Notes: generated from the letters alone by a model not told the origin. A stretch of DNA of 64,000 nucleotides from Pseudomonas delhiensis (GCF_900187975.1 NZ_FZPC01000003.1:215389-279388); one strand, 5' to 3'; positions 21,401 through 33,234 are shown, counted from the stretch's first letter. Numbers and translations: made by a program.

Positions 21401-21666
21401 CTGTCCAGTTCGAGGTTGGCGTAGAGCCGCTCGAAGGCCACCTGCTCCTGGCCCGGCGCGCCGATGCGCAGGCCCCAGACGTTCAGCTCCAGGCTGAAGG
21501 GGTTCAGTTCGATGCGCTCGATGTGCGCCGGCACGCTGGCGTACTGGGCCAGTTGCTGGTTGGCCACGCGCAGGGCGATGCCGGGGAGTGTCAGGAAGCC
21601 CAGCAGGCAATAGAGGAGGAACAGCAGCACCAGGGTGCCGATTGCGCGAATCAATCCTTTGGGCAT
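18448..21666 (-). CDS. DUF748 (AsmA-like) envelope protein with Ala-Gln repeat
   Basis: A 1072-residue protein with one N-terminal membrane helix (about 8-30) and a long beta-rich periplasmic body typical of DUF748/AsmA-type proteins, which bridge or organise the envelope and are related to lipid-transport families. Residues about 403-432 are a run of Gln-Ala dipeptides between Pro/Ala/Lys-rich segments, forming a flexible linker in the middle of the protein. Near the C-terminus PFAAGSSELTPAAQGNLDKLA resembles an OmpA-type segment. The start at 21666 (MPKGLIRAIG) directly precedes the membrane helix; the upstream extension is unlikely. It matches PA4735 in position and kind. Confidence 0.88.
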   Translation of the reverse strand: MPKGLIRAIGTLVLLFLLYCLLGFLTLPGIALRVANQQLAQYASVPAHIERIELNPFSLELNVWGLRIGAPGQEQVAFERLYANLELDSLWTHQLHLADVQLDKPHGEVVFAEDGSLNLTRLFKLPPSEPKPEQPDSKPFPLRIQRIALSQGSVHFQDNRPSEQVDFVFDPLGFELNNLSTLPDSGAQMTLSGTGPHGGKVDWKGDLSLTPLASSGNLSIQGIPLKAWWPYVRDNVPLELQKGILSVATDYKLDLSKDTQLLLEKTSANLRDLDLKSPAGKPLVTLASLDVADTSMDLAKREVVVGQIRSQGLETWAAREKDGQLDWQKLFADFQKPARKPAPSPAPAEPPAPAADAAAKPDTAAPAATPVAAAASPAPAKAETAPTEKTETRAAAKPEAKPEAQAQTQAQAQAQAQAQAQAQAQAQAQAQADQAAAAADKPASPPPEPAKPAEPQKPWHVVLRDTQLRGYKVYLADRVPAKPVALDVGPLDLDLQDVDSSLTQALQLRLKTGIGNRGQIEASGSVIPNPASARLKVATRDIDLRLAQSYLEPFIRLELRSGFLASKLDVDLKSTEPLAFSVGGSAEVSQLHTLDTLKSRDFVKWQKLTLDGLAYKHGDSLVIQSVSFEQPYARFIINEDRSTNVSELIITQPGQPAAKGAASPARAGSDKPLGIHIGGIRINDGSANFADLTLRPDFATAIQQLGGEIGTLDNRNPQPASVDIKGKVDKYAPVTIKGSLNPFSPLEKLDIATSFKRVELTTLTPYSGKFAGYRIRKGRLNLDLHYQITKGQLKADNKVLVEHLQLGEKVDSPDAVDLPVKLAVALLKDTNGNIDIQLPVEGDLNNPQFSVMPIVWQTLRNLVLRAVQAPFKFIAGLAAGGGDEDLGNVPFAAGSSELTPAAQGNLDKLAGALKQRPALKLEVEGVSAAAADGPLLAERRLQQEFRDNYYKMLQRRGDKVPSDASQLEVPEDLQPALLEGIYRTRLKKQPPAQWQELDKDERTAKLRQAVLDSWSGSQLLLRKLAQERGAHIKDYLVTKGGLGDDRIYLIDVSQAEAEKGGEVVTQLHLDSE
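20371..20460 (+). repeat. Hexanucleotide microsatellite (15 x GGCTTG) inside the DUF748 gene
   Basis: Fifteen consecutive 6-base units, 13 of them perfect GGCTTG and two variants (GGTTTG and GGCTTC). On the coding (minus) strand it reads as Gln-Ala repeats. Copy-number changes keep the frame and alter only linker length. Confidence 0.97.
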
Positions 21667-21757
21667 AGCGGGAGTCGTCTTCCGTCGTGGCGTACCCTCG
21701 GAGTATGGCACGCGTGCAAAGTTCAAAATCCTGAGCCGTGGCAGTCGGTCGCGGCGA

Positions 21758-22378
21758 TCAGGCCTGCAGGTTGTGCTGGCGGGCGAACTCCACCAGGTCC
21801 ACCAGGCTGCTCAGCTGCAGTTTCTCGAGGATGCGCGTCTTGTAGGTGCTGACGGTCTTCTGGCTGAGGAACAGCTCCTCGGCGATCTGCTTGTTGCTCA
21901 GGCCGCGCACCAGGCTGCGCAGCACCACCAGCTCGCGCGGGGTGAGCATCGCCACCGGGTCGTCGCCGGGCTGCCCGGGCGCGCCCAGGGGGCGCTCGGG
22001 GAAGCAGCGGTAGCCGGCGACCAGCATGCGCGCGGCATTGAGGATGGCCGCGGTGTCCTTGTTCTTGCTGACGAAGCCGTGCCCGCCGGCGGCCTCCACG
22101 CGCCCGGCGTAGAGGCGCTCGTCCTGGGAGCTGAGCACCAGCAGGCGGATGTTCTCGTCGAAGATGTGCACCCGTGCCAGCAGGTCCATGCCGTCCATTC
22201 CCGGCAGGTTGAGGTCGAGGATGACCAGGTCGGGCTTCTGCTGGCGCACCAGGTTGAGCCCGGCGTTGCCGTCGTCGGCCTCGCCGACGATTTCGAACTG
22301 GGGGTCCTGGGCGAGCAGGGAGCGGATCGCCAGGCGCATGGCCGGGTGATCCTCCACCACGATGACGCGTTTGTTCAT
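21758..22378 (-). CDS. Response regulator, NarL/LuxR type (orphan)
   Basis: A 206-residue two-domain regulator. The receiver domain (1-120) has the acidic pair ED near residue 9, phosphoacceptor Asp55 in LVILDLNLPG, and the conserved lysine in GFVSKNKD. The C-terminal LuxR helix-turn-helix contains LTPRELVVLRSLVRGLSNKQIAEEL and SQKTVSTYKTRILEKL. No histidine kinase gene adjoins it, so its partner is unknown. AAGGA lies upstream of the ATG; the longer open frame upstream is antisense to the thiolase gene's own frame and not real. Confidence 0.92.
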   Translation of the reverse strand: MNKRVIVVEDHPAMRLAIRSLLAQDPQFEIVGEADDGNAGLNLVRQQKPDLVILDLNLPGMDGMDLLARVHIFDENIRLLVLSSQDERLYAGRVEAAGGHGFVSKNKDTAAILNAARMLVAGYRCFPERPLGAPGQPGDDPVAMLTPRELVVLRSLVRGLSNKQIAEELFLSQKTVSTYKTRILEKLQLSSLVDLVEFARQHNLQA

Positions 22379-22455
22379 GGGCAATCCTTGAAGGCGCGAT
22401 CCGCCCAATGAAGATAGCCCAGTTGGCGCGACCTTGCGGCCGCGCCTGGCGAGGC

Positions 22456-23634
<1,179 letters not shown>

Positions 23635-23751
23635 GACACGAATCCTCAGCATGGGGCGGCGCGGGCCGCGGCGAACGAACCGGCATGGTTGCACAGCCCG
23701 TGCGTGGCGGGCCACTCCTCGAACCGGGTGGTCAGGCGCCGACCCCGAGGG

Positions 23752-24630
23752 TCAGCGCAGCGGCGGCAGGCCCATGCGCCGGCGCGCGCGGTGCAGCGAG
23801 CCGTTGCGCACCGCCCAGCGCAACAGCGGCACGCTGCGCTTCACGCTGGCGCGGATCAGCTGGCGCTGCAGCGGGCGCAGGGAGAAACCGAGCATGTCGG
23901 CGGCCCAGTCCGGCAGCAGGTCGATGCCGGCGCGCATCATCAGGGCGCTGAAGGGCCTGGCCAGGGAACTGGGCGCCGGGGCGTCGAGCAGTACCTCGAC
24001 CACGTCGCGGGTGCGCTCGTTGTAGCGCAACCGGGGGCGCATGCGTTCCAGGTACTCGGCCACCTCCAGGCGCGAGCGCGGCACGTCGCGGGCGCCCAGG
24101 CGCTCGGCGACCAGGGCGATCTCGTCGTAGTAGCGGTCCTGCTCGCTGCCGGGCAGGTCGGGGTTCAGGTAGCGCAGGTGCGACTTGAGGAAGCAACTGA
24201 CCTCGGCGACGTGCACCCAGGTCAGCAGGTCCGGGTCGCTGGCCGAATAGGGCGTGCCGTCGGGCAGGGTGCCGCTGACGCCGTCGTGGATGCGCCGCAC
24301 CCGGGCGATCAGCTTCTCGGCGTCGGCCACCGAGCCGTAGGTGGTGGTGGAGATGAACTGGCCGGTGCGGCGCAGGCGCCCGAGCATGTCGGCGCGGAAA
24401 TTGGAATGGTCCCACACCCCGCCGAGGGCGGCGGGGTGGAGCATCTGCAGGAGCAGGGCGCTGATGCCGCCGATGAGCATGGAGCTGAAGTCGCCATGGA
24501 CCCTCCAGCAGGCCGAATCGGGGCCGAACAGCCCCGGGTCGCCCTTGGGGGATTCGAAGTCGACGCCCCCGAGGGCGAGTCCGGTCAGGCTCAGGACCTG
24601 GCTTTCGATATGACGGCGAACGGTTTCCAT
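23752..24630 (-). CDS. DUF2236 (MpaB-like oxygenase family) protein
   Basis: A 292-residue protein with family features: GDFSSMLIGGISALLLQMLHPAALGGVWDHSNF near the N-terminus, RTGQFISTTTYG, and WVHVAEVSCFLKSH. DUF2236 includes latex-clearing Lcp and MpaB-type proteins, some of which bind haem b; histidines here (HPAALGG, WVHV) could be ligands but that is inference. The ATG at 24630 is preferred over a TTG at 24645. The gap upstream to acs carries heptad repeats. Confidence 0.8.
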   Translation of the reverse strand: METVRRHIESQVLSLTGLALGGVDFESPKGDPGLFGPDSACWRVHGDFSSMLIGGISALLLQMLHPAALGGVWDHSNFRADMLGRLRRTGQFISTTTYGSVADAEKLIARVRRIHDGVSGTLPDGTPYSASDPDLLTWVHVAEVSCFLKSHLRYLNPDLPGSEQDRYYDEIALVAERLGARDVPRSRLEVAEYLERMRPRLRYNERTRDVVEVLLDAPAPSSLARPFSALMMRAGIDLLPDWAADMLGFSLRPLQRQLIRASVKRSVPLLRWAVRNGSLHRARRRMGLPPLR

Positions 24631-24636
24631 GGCGAC

Positions 24637-24717
24637 GAGCTGCAAGCCTCAAGCGTCAAGCTACAAGTGGTGCACACCATAAGCTTAACCGCAGGCACCC
24701 TGCCTTGCAGCTTGCAG
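24637..24717. repeat. Heptad-periodic inverted repeat between acs and the DUF2236 gene
   Basis: On the minus strand TTGTAGC, TTGACGC, TTGAGGC and TTGCAGC follow each other in 7-base steps, and the facing arm GGCTGCAAGCTGCAAGG is partly complementary to them. It can fold into a large imperfect hairpin after acs and may serve as its terminator. Confidence 0.6.
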
Positions 24718-24724
24718 CCGCCCT

Positions 24725-26662
<1,938 letters not shown>

Positions 26663-27070
26663 GACGATATCCTTGTTGTTGTGATGTCTTGGTAAGGCGT
26701 CTGGCTCAAGACTGGGCCAATGCGCGGCCCGGTTCAAGCCTTGGAGGGATGGCCGGCATTTCGGCCGGGGGGCGTAGGGCGGATAACGCCTACGGCGTTA
26801 TCCGCCGTTTGGCCTTGGTTCCCGGTGGCCCCGGGGTTGACCTGGGCGTTGGCTGTGGCCTCGGTGCATTGGCGGATAACCGCGAACGGTTATGCGCCCT
26901 CATGGTGATGGGTATCGCTTCGCTCCACCCATCCTACGAGAAGCCATGCCTCCCGGCGGATTGTAGGAGCGCGCCCTGCGCGCGAAATCGCGGGCAGGGC
27001 CCGCTCCTACAGGGGAATGCCATGCCTCCCAGTAACCTGTAGGAGCGGACTCCGTCCGCGATCCGCGGCG
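26663..27070. repeat. Intergenic repeat mosaic between acs and pgi
   Basis: No gene is visible here. A perfect 12-base inverted repeat, GCGGATAACGCC-TAC-GGCGTTATCCGC, lies at 26779-26805. A related GGCGGATAACCG...CGGTTATGCGCC element at about 26873-26898 is followed by GATGGGTATCGCTTCGCTCC. Two TGTAGGAGC-type palindromic (REP-like) units follow, one an inverted pair at 26962-27011 and one at 27037-27063. The sequence GCCATGCCTCCC...TGTAGGAGCG recurs with a 76-base offset (26943 and 27019). These are dispersed-repeat types common between Pseudomonas genes. The left end also carries the acs upstream region; I see no convincing promoter. Confidence 0.7.
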
Positions 27071-27109
27071 GAAATGAAAACGCCGTTTCCCCCTGCGGAG
27101 GAAACGGCG
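27071..27109 (-). terminator. pgi terminator
   Basis: A perfect 10-base stem (27081-27090 with 27100-27109) followed on the minus strand by TTTT, just after the pgi stop. Confidence 0.75.
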
Positions 27110-27127
27110 CTTTCCCAAGGCGGGAAC

Positions 27128-28792
27128 TCAGCCGCGGTGACGGCCGCGGAAGTAGTCGATCAGGCCCTGGGTGGAGGCGTCCTCGGCAGGGCTCTCCTCG
27201 CTGCCGACCAGGCGCCCGTAGACGGCCTTGCCCAGCTCCTTGCCCAGTTCCACGCCCCACTGGTCGAAGGCGTTGATGCCCCAGAGGATGCTCTGCACGT
27301 AGACCTTGTGCTCGTACATGGCGATCAGCGCGCCCAGGCGGCGGGCACTGATGCGTTCCAGCACCAGGGTGTTGCTCGGGCGGTTGCCGGGGATCACCTT
27401 GTGCGGCGCCAGGCGCTGCACCTCGGCCTCGTCCAGGCCCTTGGCGCGCAGCTCGGCCTCGGCCTCGGCGCGGGTCTTGCCCTGCATCAGCGCCTGGCTC
27501 TGCGACAGGCAGTTGGCGTACAGCCACTGGTGGTGGTCGGCCACCGGGTTGTAACTGGACACCGGGACGATGAAGTCCGCCGGGATCAGCTGGGTGCCCT
27601 GGTGCAGCAACTGGTGGTAGGCGTGCTGGCCGTTGCAGCCGACGCCGCCCCAGATCACCGGGCCGGTGCCGGCGCTGACCGGGGTGCCGTCCTGGCGCAC
27701 GCTCTTGCCGTTGGACTCCATGTCCAGCTGCTGCAGGTGGTCGGTGATGTTCCGCAGGTAGTAGTCGTAGGGGAGGATGGCGTGGCTGCGGGCGCCCCAG
27801 AAGTCGCCGTACCAGACGCCGAGCAGGCCCAGCAGCACCGGGATGTTGCGGGCGAAGGGCGCGCTCTGGAAGTGCTGGTCCATGCTGTGGGCGCCGGACA
27901 GCAGTTCCTTGAAGTTGTTGATGCCCACCGACATGGCGATCGGCAGGCCGATGGCCGACCACAGCGAGTAGCGCCCGCCGACCCAGTCCCACATGGGGAA
28001 GACGTTCTCTTCGCGGATGCCGAAGGCCACCGCCGCTTCCTTGTTGCTGGAAACCGCGATGAAGTGGCGGTACAGCTCCGCCTCGTTGCCGCCCTGGGCC
28101 AGGTACCAGGCGCGCGCGGCCTGGGCGTTCTTCAGCGTCTCCAGGGTACCGAAGGACTTGGAGGAGACGATGAACAGGGTGGTCTCGGCGTTCAGCTTGC
28201 TGGTCAGCTCGCGGAACTCGCTGCCGTCGATGTTCGCCAGGTAGTGGCAGCGCACGCCCTTCTGGGCGAAGGGCAGCAGGGCCTCGGAGACCAGTTGCGG
28301 GCCGAGGAAGGAGCCGCCGATGCCGATGTTCACCACGTCGGTGATGGGCTTCTCGGTGTAGCCGCGCCACAGGCCGTTGTGCACGTAGGCGACCAGCTCG
28401 GTCATCTGGTGCAGCACGCGGTGCACTTCCGGCATCACGTCCACGCCGTCCACCAGCACCTTGTCGCCGATCGGCCGGCGCAGCGCGGTGTGCAGCACCG
28501 GGCGGCGCTCGGAGGCGTTGATCACCTCGCCGCGGAACATCGACTGGATGGCTTCGCCCAGCTGCGCCTCTTCCGCCAGCTTGACCAGCAGGCCGAGGGT
28601 GTCCTCGCGGATCAGGTTCTTCGAGAAGTCGAGGAACAGGCCGCAGGCGCTCAGGGAGAAGCGCTCGAAACGCTTCGGATCGCTGGCGAATGCCTGGCGC
28701 ATGCTGAAGTCCTGCAGATCCTTGCGGTGCTCGGCCAGTGCCTGCCAGCTCTGCAGGCGGGTGGCATCCAGCGGGGTGAGGTGGTGTTCCAT
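27128..28792 (-). CDS. pgi: Glucose-6-phosphate isomerase
   Basis: Interconverts glucose-6-phosphate and fructose-6-phosphate; in Pseudomonas it works mainly in gluconeogenesis and the cyclic Entner-Doudoroff route. The 554-residue protein has [16 protein letters not shown], the PGI signature region [27 protein letters not shown] and the second signature [15 protein letters not shown]. The length is normal. Confidence 0.96.
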   Translation of the reverse strand: MEHHLTPLDATRLQSWQALAEHRKDLQDFSMRQAFASDPKRFERFSLSACGLFLDFSKNLIREDTLGLLVKLAEEAQLGEAIQSMFRGEVINASERRPVLHTALRRPIGDKVLVDGVDVMPEVHRVLHQMTELVAYVHNGLWRGYTEKPITDVVNIGIGGSFLGPQLVSEALLPFAQKGVRCHYLANIDGSEFRELTSKLNAETTLFIVSSKSFGTLETLKNAQAARAWYLAQGGNEAELYRHFIAVSSNKEAAVAFGIREENVFPMWDWVGGRYSLWSAIGLPIAMSVGINNFKELLSGAHSMDQHFQSAPFARNIPVLLGLLGVWYGDFWGARSHAILPYDYYLRNITDHLQQLDMESNGKSVRQDGTPVSAGTGPVIWGGVGCNGQHAYHQLLHQGTQLIPADFIVPVSSYNPVADHHQWLYANCLSQSQALMQGKTRAEAEAELRAKGLDEAEVQRLAPHKVIPGNRPSNTLVLERISARRLGALIAMYEHKVYVQSILWGINAFDQWGVELGKELGKAVYGRLVGSEESPAEDASTQGLIDYFRGRHRG

Positions 28793-28829
28793 GCTGTACC
28801 TTCGGGGGTGTGACGTGCGTTGGAGCGTG

Positions 28830-28854
28830 AAAAAGCCCGGGGGTTCCGGGCTTT
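28830..28854 (-). terminator. panD terminator
   Basis: On the minus strand AGCCCGG-AACCC-CCGGGCT is followed by TTTTT, between panD and pgi. Confidence 0.85.
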
Positions 28855-28860
28855 GACGGG

Positions 28861-29241
28861 TCAGGCGAGCTGCACCGGGATGGCGTTGCTGGTGTGGCTG
28901 AGCTGGTTGCCCGGGGCCATGTAGAGCATGCGCGGCTGGTAGTTGGCGAGCTCGGCGTCGCTGTACTGAGCATAAGCGCAGATGATCACCCGGTCACCCA
29001 CCTTGGCCTTGTGCGCGGCGGCGCCGTTGACCGAGATCATCCGCGAGCCTTCCTCGCCGCGGATGGCGTAGGTGGTGAAGCGCTCGCCGTTGTCGACGTT
29101 GTAGATCTGGATCTGTTCGTACTCGCGGATACCGGCGAGGTCCAGCCACTCGCCATCGATGGCGCAGGAGCCTTCGTAGTCGAGGACGGCGTGGGTGACT
29201 TCGGCGCGGTGCAGCTTGGCCTTGAGCATGATGCTGTGCAT
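28861..29241 (-). CDS. panD: Aspartate 1-decarboxylase (pyruvoyl enzyme)
   Basis: Makes beta-alanine for pantothenate. The 126-residue pro-enzyme has the self-cleavage site in DYEGSCAID between Gly24 and Ser25, where Ser25 becomes the pyruvoyl group. Arg/Lys and Tyr residues of the family ([28 protein letters not shown]) are present. AGGAGC precedes the ATG. It follows panC after 111 bases and probably has its own promoter. Confidence 0.96.
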   Translation of the reverse strand: MHSIMLKAKLHRAEVTHAVLDYEGSCAIDGEWLDLAGIREYEQIQIYNVDNGERFTTYAIRGEEGSRMISVNGAAAHKAKVGDRVIICAYAQYSDAELANYQPRMLYMAPGNQLSHTSNAIPVQLA

Positions 29242-29286
29242 GGCGGGCGCTCCTGTTGTGGTGGGGCTTGGCGCGAACGGCGGCAG

Positions 29287-29315
29287 AGTATGCCCAACCT
29301 GTTACCCGGCCTCAA
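29287..29315 (-). promoter_or_regulatory. Possible promoter of panD
   Basis: On the minus strand TTGAGG (29315-29310) and CATACT (29292-29287) are 17 bases apart, in the panC-panD gap. Each box matches the sigma-70 consensus at 4 of 6 positions. Confidence 0.42.
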
Positions 29316-29352
29316 GCCGCGCGCGGCGCGGCCTGGGGCAGGCAACGGCGGG

Positions 29353-30204
29353 TCAGTCGAGCTGCAGCGGCAGGTTGTCGATCAGGCGGGTGTTGCCGAG
29401 GAAGGCGGCGGCCAGGACCACCACCTGCTTGTCGCCGGCATTGGCCGGGCGCAGGCCCAGGGCCTCGCGGATCTCCAGGTAGTCCACGCGCAGGCCGGCG
29501 GCCTCGATCTGCCGGCGGCCTTCCTCCAGCAGCGCCGGGAAGTCGCGCGAGCCGCCGCGCAGGGCCTCGGCGAGCTGCCGGAGGGTGCGCTGGATGACCG
29601 GCGCGCGGGCGCGCTCGTCCTCGTTCAGGTAGCCGTTGCGCGAGGACAGCGCCAGGCCGTCCTCGGCGCGCACGGTGGGTTCGCCGAAGATCTGCACGGG
29701 GATGTTCAGGTCGCGCACCAGCTTGCGGATCACCGCCAGTTGCTGGAAGTCCTTCTCGCCGAACAGCGCCATGTCCGGCTGCACCATGTTCAGCAGCTTG
29801 CAGACCACGGTGGCGACGCCGTCGAAGTGGCCCGGGCGGCTGCCGCCGCACAGCCCCTCGGAAACGCCGGGCACGCTGACCTTGGTCTGGCCTTCCATGC
29901 CGTCGGGGTACATCTCTTCCACGCCCGGAGCGAACAGCAGGTGGCAGCCGGCTTCCAGCAGCCTGGCCTGGTCGGCGGCGAGGGTGCGCGGGTACTTGTC
30001 CAGGTCCTCGCTGGGGCCGAACTGCAGCGGGTTGACGAAGATGCTGGCGACCACGAAGTCGGCACGCTGGCCGGCCTTGGCCACCAGGGCGGCGTGGCCG
30101 GCGTGCAGGTTGCCCATGGTCGGCACCAGGGCGATGCGCTTGCCTTCGCCGCGGGCACGGGCGACGGCGGCGCGCAGTTCGCGGACGGTCTTGACGGTGT
30201 TCAT
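29353..30204 (-). CDS. panC: Pantothenate synthetase (pantoate-beta-alanine ligase)
   Basis: ATP-dependent joining of pantoate and beta-alanine. The start at 30204 ([14 protein letters not shown]) overlaps the panB stop as ATGA; a long upstream extension in this frame is antisense or out-of-frame noise. The 283-residue protein has the HIGH-type nucleotide motif [10 protein letters not shown], the [18 protein letters not shown] segment and ALSSRNGYL. Confidence 0.96.
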   Translation of the reverse strand: MNTVKTVRELRAAVARARGEGKRIALVPTMGNLHAGHAALVAKAGQRADFVVASIFVNPLQFGPSEDLDKYPRTLAADQARLLEAGCHLLFAPGVEEMYPDGMEGQTKVSVPGVSEGLCGGSRPGHFDGVATVVCKLLNMVQPDMALFGEKDFQQLAVIRKLVRDLNIPVQIFGEPTVRAEDGLALSSRNGYLNEDERARAPVIQRTLRQLAEALRGGSRDFPALLEEGRRQIEAAGLRVDYLEIREALGLRPANAGDKQVVVLAAAFLGNTRLIDNLPLQLD

Positions 30205-31001
30205 GCGGAGAATCCGTGTTCGGGGCCGGGGAAGGAGCCGTCTTTCACGGCCTTGACGTAGGCGGCGAAGGCGCCCTGGATGCCGTCCTGGCCCTGCATG
30301 AAGTTCTTCACGAACTTGGGCGCGCGGCCGGACAGCGACAGGCCGAGCATGTCGTGCATCACCAGTACCTGGCCGTCGGTGCCGGGGCCTGCGCCTATGC
30401 CGATCACCGGGATCTTCACCGCCTCGCTGATTTCCTGGCCCAGGGCGCTGGGCACGCATTCCAGCAGCAGCATGGCGGCGCCGGCCTGCTCCAGGGCGAT
30501 GGCGTCGGCGCGCAGCTGGCGGGCCTGGGTTTCCTGGCGGCCCTGGACCTTGAAGCCGCCGAACAGGTTGACCGACTGCGGGGTGAGGCCCAGGTGCGCG
30601 CACACCGGCACGCCCATCTGCGCCAGGCGCACGATGGGCTCGGCCAGCCAGGCGCCGCCTTCGAGCTTGACCATGTGGGCGCCGGCCTGCATGACCTTGA
30701 CCGCGTCGTCCAGCAGGCGCTGCAGCGAGGTGCCGGAGGCGAAGGGCAGGTCGGTGACGATCATCGCGCCCTGGTTGCCGCGTTTCACGCAGGCGGTGTG
30801 ATAGGCCATTTCCTCGACCGTGACCGGCAGCGTGCTGTCGTGGCCTTGCAGCACCATGCCGAGGGAGTCGCCGATCAGCAGCATCTCCGCTCCCGCGGCG
30901 CTGGCCGCCTGGGCGAAGGTGGCATCGTAGGCTGTGAGCATCGCGATCTTCTCGCCGCTTTGCTTCAGGCCTTGCAGGGTGGTCAGGGTGACATCAGGCA
31001 T
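30201..31001 (-). CDS. panB: 3-methyl-2-oxobutanoate hydroxymethyltransferase
   Basis: Adds a hydroxymethyl group from methylene-tetrahydrofolate to alpha-ketoisovalerate, the first step to pantoate. The 266-residue TIM barrel has [29 protein letters not shown] with metal ligands, VKLEGGAWL, and [24 protein letters not shown] precedes the ATG. It is coupled to panC. It lies 124 bases after folK. Confidence 0.96.
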   Translation of the reverse strand: MPDVTLTTLQGLKQSGEKIAMLTAYDATFAQAASAAGAEMLLIGDSLGMVLQGHDSTLPVTVEEMAYHTACVKRGNQGAMIVTDLPFASGTSLQRLLDDAVKVMQAGAHMVKLEGGAWLAEPIVRLAQMGVPVCAHLGLTPQSVNLFGGFKVQGRQETQARQLRADAIALEQAGAAMLLLECVPSALGQEISEAVKIPVIGIGAGPGTDGQVLVMHDMLGLSLSGRAPKFVKNFMQGQDGIQGAFAAYVKAVKDGSFPGPEHGFSA

Positions 31002-31125
31002 GAAAACGGTCCTCGTTGGGCCGGCTGGCGCCGGCGCGGGGCACCTATAGTCCGTATGGGGGGAAGCGAAGTCAATCGCAGGTGTTACCGGACTGTTACG
31101 GCGTTACCGCCAACTGGGGTGACGA

Positions 31126-31611
31126 TCAGGATAGCCGTTCGAGGCCCGTGAATGGGCAATCCGCCAGCAGTTCCGACAGGCTGCGGCCGCCGGGCAGGCG
31201 CAGCTGCGGCGCCAGGTCCGCCAGGGGGTAGAGGACGAAGGCGCGGGCGTGCATGTGGTAGTGCGGCACGGTCAGGCGCGGCTCGTCGAGCTGGCGCTCG
31301 CCGAACAGCAGGATGTCCAGGTCGAGGGTGCGCGGGCCCCAGCGCTCGTCCTTGCGCACGCGGCCCTGTTCCAGCTCGATGGCCTGCAGGGCGTCGAGCA
31401 GGGCGAGGGGGGCGAGGTCGGTGTCCAGGGCGGCGACGGCGTTGACGTAGCGCGGCTGGTCCGGCGGGCCCAGCGGGTCGCTGATGTAGAAGGGCGAGAC
31501 CGCGGCCACCGTGGTCTGCGGGATGGCCCGCAGGGCCTCGATGGCGGCGCGCAGCTGGCCCAGGGGATCGGAGAGGTTGCTGCCCAGGCCGAGGTAGACG
31601 CGCTCGCTCAC
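31126..31611 (-). CDS. folK: 6-hydroxymethyl-7,8-dihydropterin pyrophosphokinase
   Basis: Transfers pyrophosphate from ATP in folate synthesis, providing the substrate for FolP. The GTG at 31611 overlaps the pcnB stop (GTGA) and gives the normal N-terminus VYLGLGSNLSDPLGQL; the longer open frame is within pcnB. The 161-residue protein contains the signature RWGPRTLDLDILLFG. The pcnB-folK-panB-panC order is common in gammaproteobacteria. Confidence 0.95.
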   Translation of the reverse strand: MSERVYLGLGSNLSDPLGQLRAAIEALRAIPQTTVAAVSPFYISDPLGPPDQPRYVNAVAALDTDLAPLALLDALQAIELEQGRVRKDERWGPRTLDLDILLFGERQLDEPRLTVPHYHMHARAFVLYPLADLAPQLRLPGGRSLSELLADCPFTGLERLS

Positions 31612-33008
31612 TCGTTGCCAGCCCCCTCGCTGCGCGGGCCACGGCGCCGGCGGTTGCCAGCGCCGCGGCGGCGCTTGCGCGGGGCGGCGCCGTCGTCCTG
31701 GCTGGCCGCCAGATTGCGGATCATGCCGCGGCGTTCGCCGTCGCTGGCGTCCTGGTAGTCCGTCCACCAGTCGCCGAGGCCGCCGGTTTCCTCGCCGGCG
31801 CTCTCGCGCAGCAGCAGGAAGTCGTAGCCGGCGCGGAAGCGCGGGTTTTCCAGCAGCAGGTCGGCGCGCTTGCCCTGGCGTCGCGGCAGGCGTTCCTGCA
31901 TGTCCCAGATCTCGCGGATCGGGATGGTGAAGCGCTTGGGCACGGCGGTGCGCTGGCACTGCTCGCTGATCAGTTCGTGGGCGGCTTCCTGCATCGCCGG
32001 GATCGGCGGCATGCCTCGCTCCTGCAGTTGCGCCACGCGCGCCGGCAGGGCCGGCCAGAGCAGGGCGGCGAAGAGGAAGGCGGGGGTGACCGGCTTGCCC
32101 TGGTGGATGCGCGCATCGGTGTTGGCCAGGGCCTGGCGGATCAGCTTGCCGGTGTAGTCCGGGTCGCGGGCCAGGGCCTTGGCGCTGGCCGGGAACAGCG
32201 GGGCGAACAGCTCGTATTCGAGCAGCAGCTCGAAGGTGCGCTCGCCGCGGCCGCTGAGGAACAGCTTGAGCACTTCGTCGAACAGCCGCGCCGAGGGAAT
32301 CTCGCGCAGCGCCGGCGCCAGCTTGCGGATGGGCGCGGCGCTGTGTTTCTCGATCTCGAAGTCCAGCTTGGCGGCGAAGCGCACCGCGCGCAGCATGCGC
32401 ACCGGGTCCTCGAGGTAGCGCTGCTCGGGGTCGCCGATCAGGCGCACCAGGCGGTTGCGGATGTCGTGCACGCCGTGGGCGTAGTCGAGGATGCGCTCGT
32501 CGCTGCAGTCGAAGTACAGGGCGTTGATGGTGAAGTCGCGGCGCTGGGCGTCGTCTTCCAGGGTGCCGTAGACATTGTCGCGCAGGATGCGCCCGGCCTC
32601 GTTGCGCGAGGCCTGGTTGCTGTCGCCTTCGCCTTCTTCCTGCGGGTGGTGGGCACGGAAGGTGGCCACCTCGATGATCTCGCGGCCGAAATGCACGTGC
32701 ACCAGCTTGAAGCGCCGGCCGATGACCCGCGCGTTGCGGAATTCGGCACGGACCTGCTCGGGGGTGGCGCTGGTGGCCACGTCGAAGTCCTTGGGGGTGA
32801 TGCCCAGCAACTGGTCGCGGACGCCGCCACCGACGATGTAGGCCTGGTATCCCGCCTTCTGCAGCCGGTCCACCACGCTCACCGCATGCCGGCTGAACTG
32901 CTCGCGACGCAGCGGATGCTGGTTGCTGCCGACGATTTCCGGGGTGGTGCGGACTGCGCGCTTGCGGCGCAAGGGAGAGCGAAGGGAGGAGATCAGCTTT
33001 TTCAGCAT
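31608..33008 (-). CDS. pcnB: Poly(A) polymerase I
   Basis: Adds 3' poly(A) tails that promote RNA decay. The 466-residue nucleotidyltransferase has YIVGGGVRDQLLGITPKDFDVAT with the catalytic aspartates, then RRDFTINALYF and DPVRMLRAVRFAAKL. The basic C-terminus (RKRRRGAGNRRRRG) is typical of PcnB rather than CCA-adding enzymes. Its promoter should lie in 33009-33234; a TAGAAT box on the minus strand at 33172-33167 is a weak candidate. The crcZ sRNA gene lies immediately upstream. Confidence 0.94.
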   Translation of the reverse strand: MLKKLISSLRSPLRRKRAVRTTPEIVGSNQHPLRREQFSRHAVSVVDRLQKAGYQAYIVGGGVRDQLLGITPKDFDVATSATPEQVRAEFRNARVIGRRFKLVHVHFGREIIEVATFRAHHPQEEGEGDSNQASRNEAGRILRDNVYGTLEDDAQRRDFTINALYFDCSDERILDYAHGVHDIRNRLVRLIGDPEQRYLEDPVRMLRAVRFAAKLDFEIEKHSAAPIRKLAPALREIPSARLFDEVLKLFLSGRGERTFELLLEYELFAPLFPASAKALARDPDYTGKLIRQALANTDARIHQGKPVTPAFLFAALLWPALPARVAQLQERGMPPIPAMQEAAHELISEQCQRTAVPKRFTIPIREIWDMQERLPRRQGKRADLLLENPRFRAGYDFLLLRESAGEETGGLGDWWTDYQDASDGERRGMIRNLAASQDDGAAPRKRRRGAGNRRRRGPRSEGAGNE

Positions 33009-33234
33009 GGAGGCACTATTGACAGGTTGGGGTGGATTGCGTCGCGCAACGCAGCGTGCCCTGGCCGGCGATCGCAGTCGGCGGGCAGCCCATCATGCTT
33101 GAAAAGCATGGTCAGCGGAAACAATCGTCAGTAAATCTGATGCGTTGTGTGTCCGAATGGGCTCGGATTCTAGCATCGGGGGGCGGGAGATAGGGAACGG
33201 GGAACAGCGAAGGGAGCAGGGGAGAGCGAGGAAA

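Noticed and set aside
18463..21852. 1129-codon + strand frame opposite the DUF748 gene
   Set aside because: Low-complexity mirror of the coding strand, including Gly-Leu repeats from the same microsatellite; the minus strand has a membrane helix and family motifs.
31083..31108. Three GTTAC words upstream of panB as a CbrB site
   Set aside because: They are direct repeats (TGTTACC, TGTTACG, GTTACC) without an inverted GTAACA partner at 14 bases.
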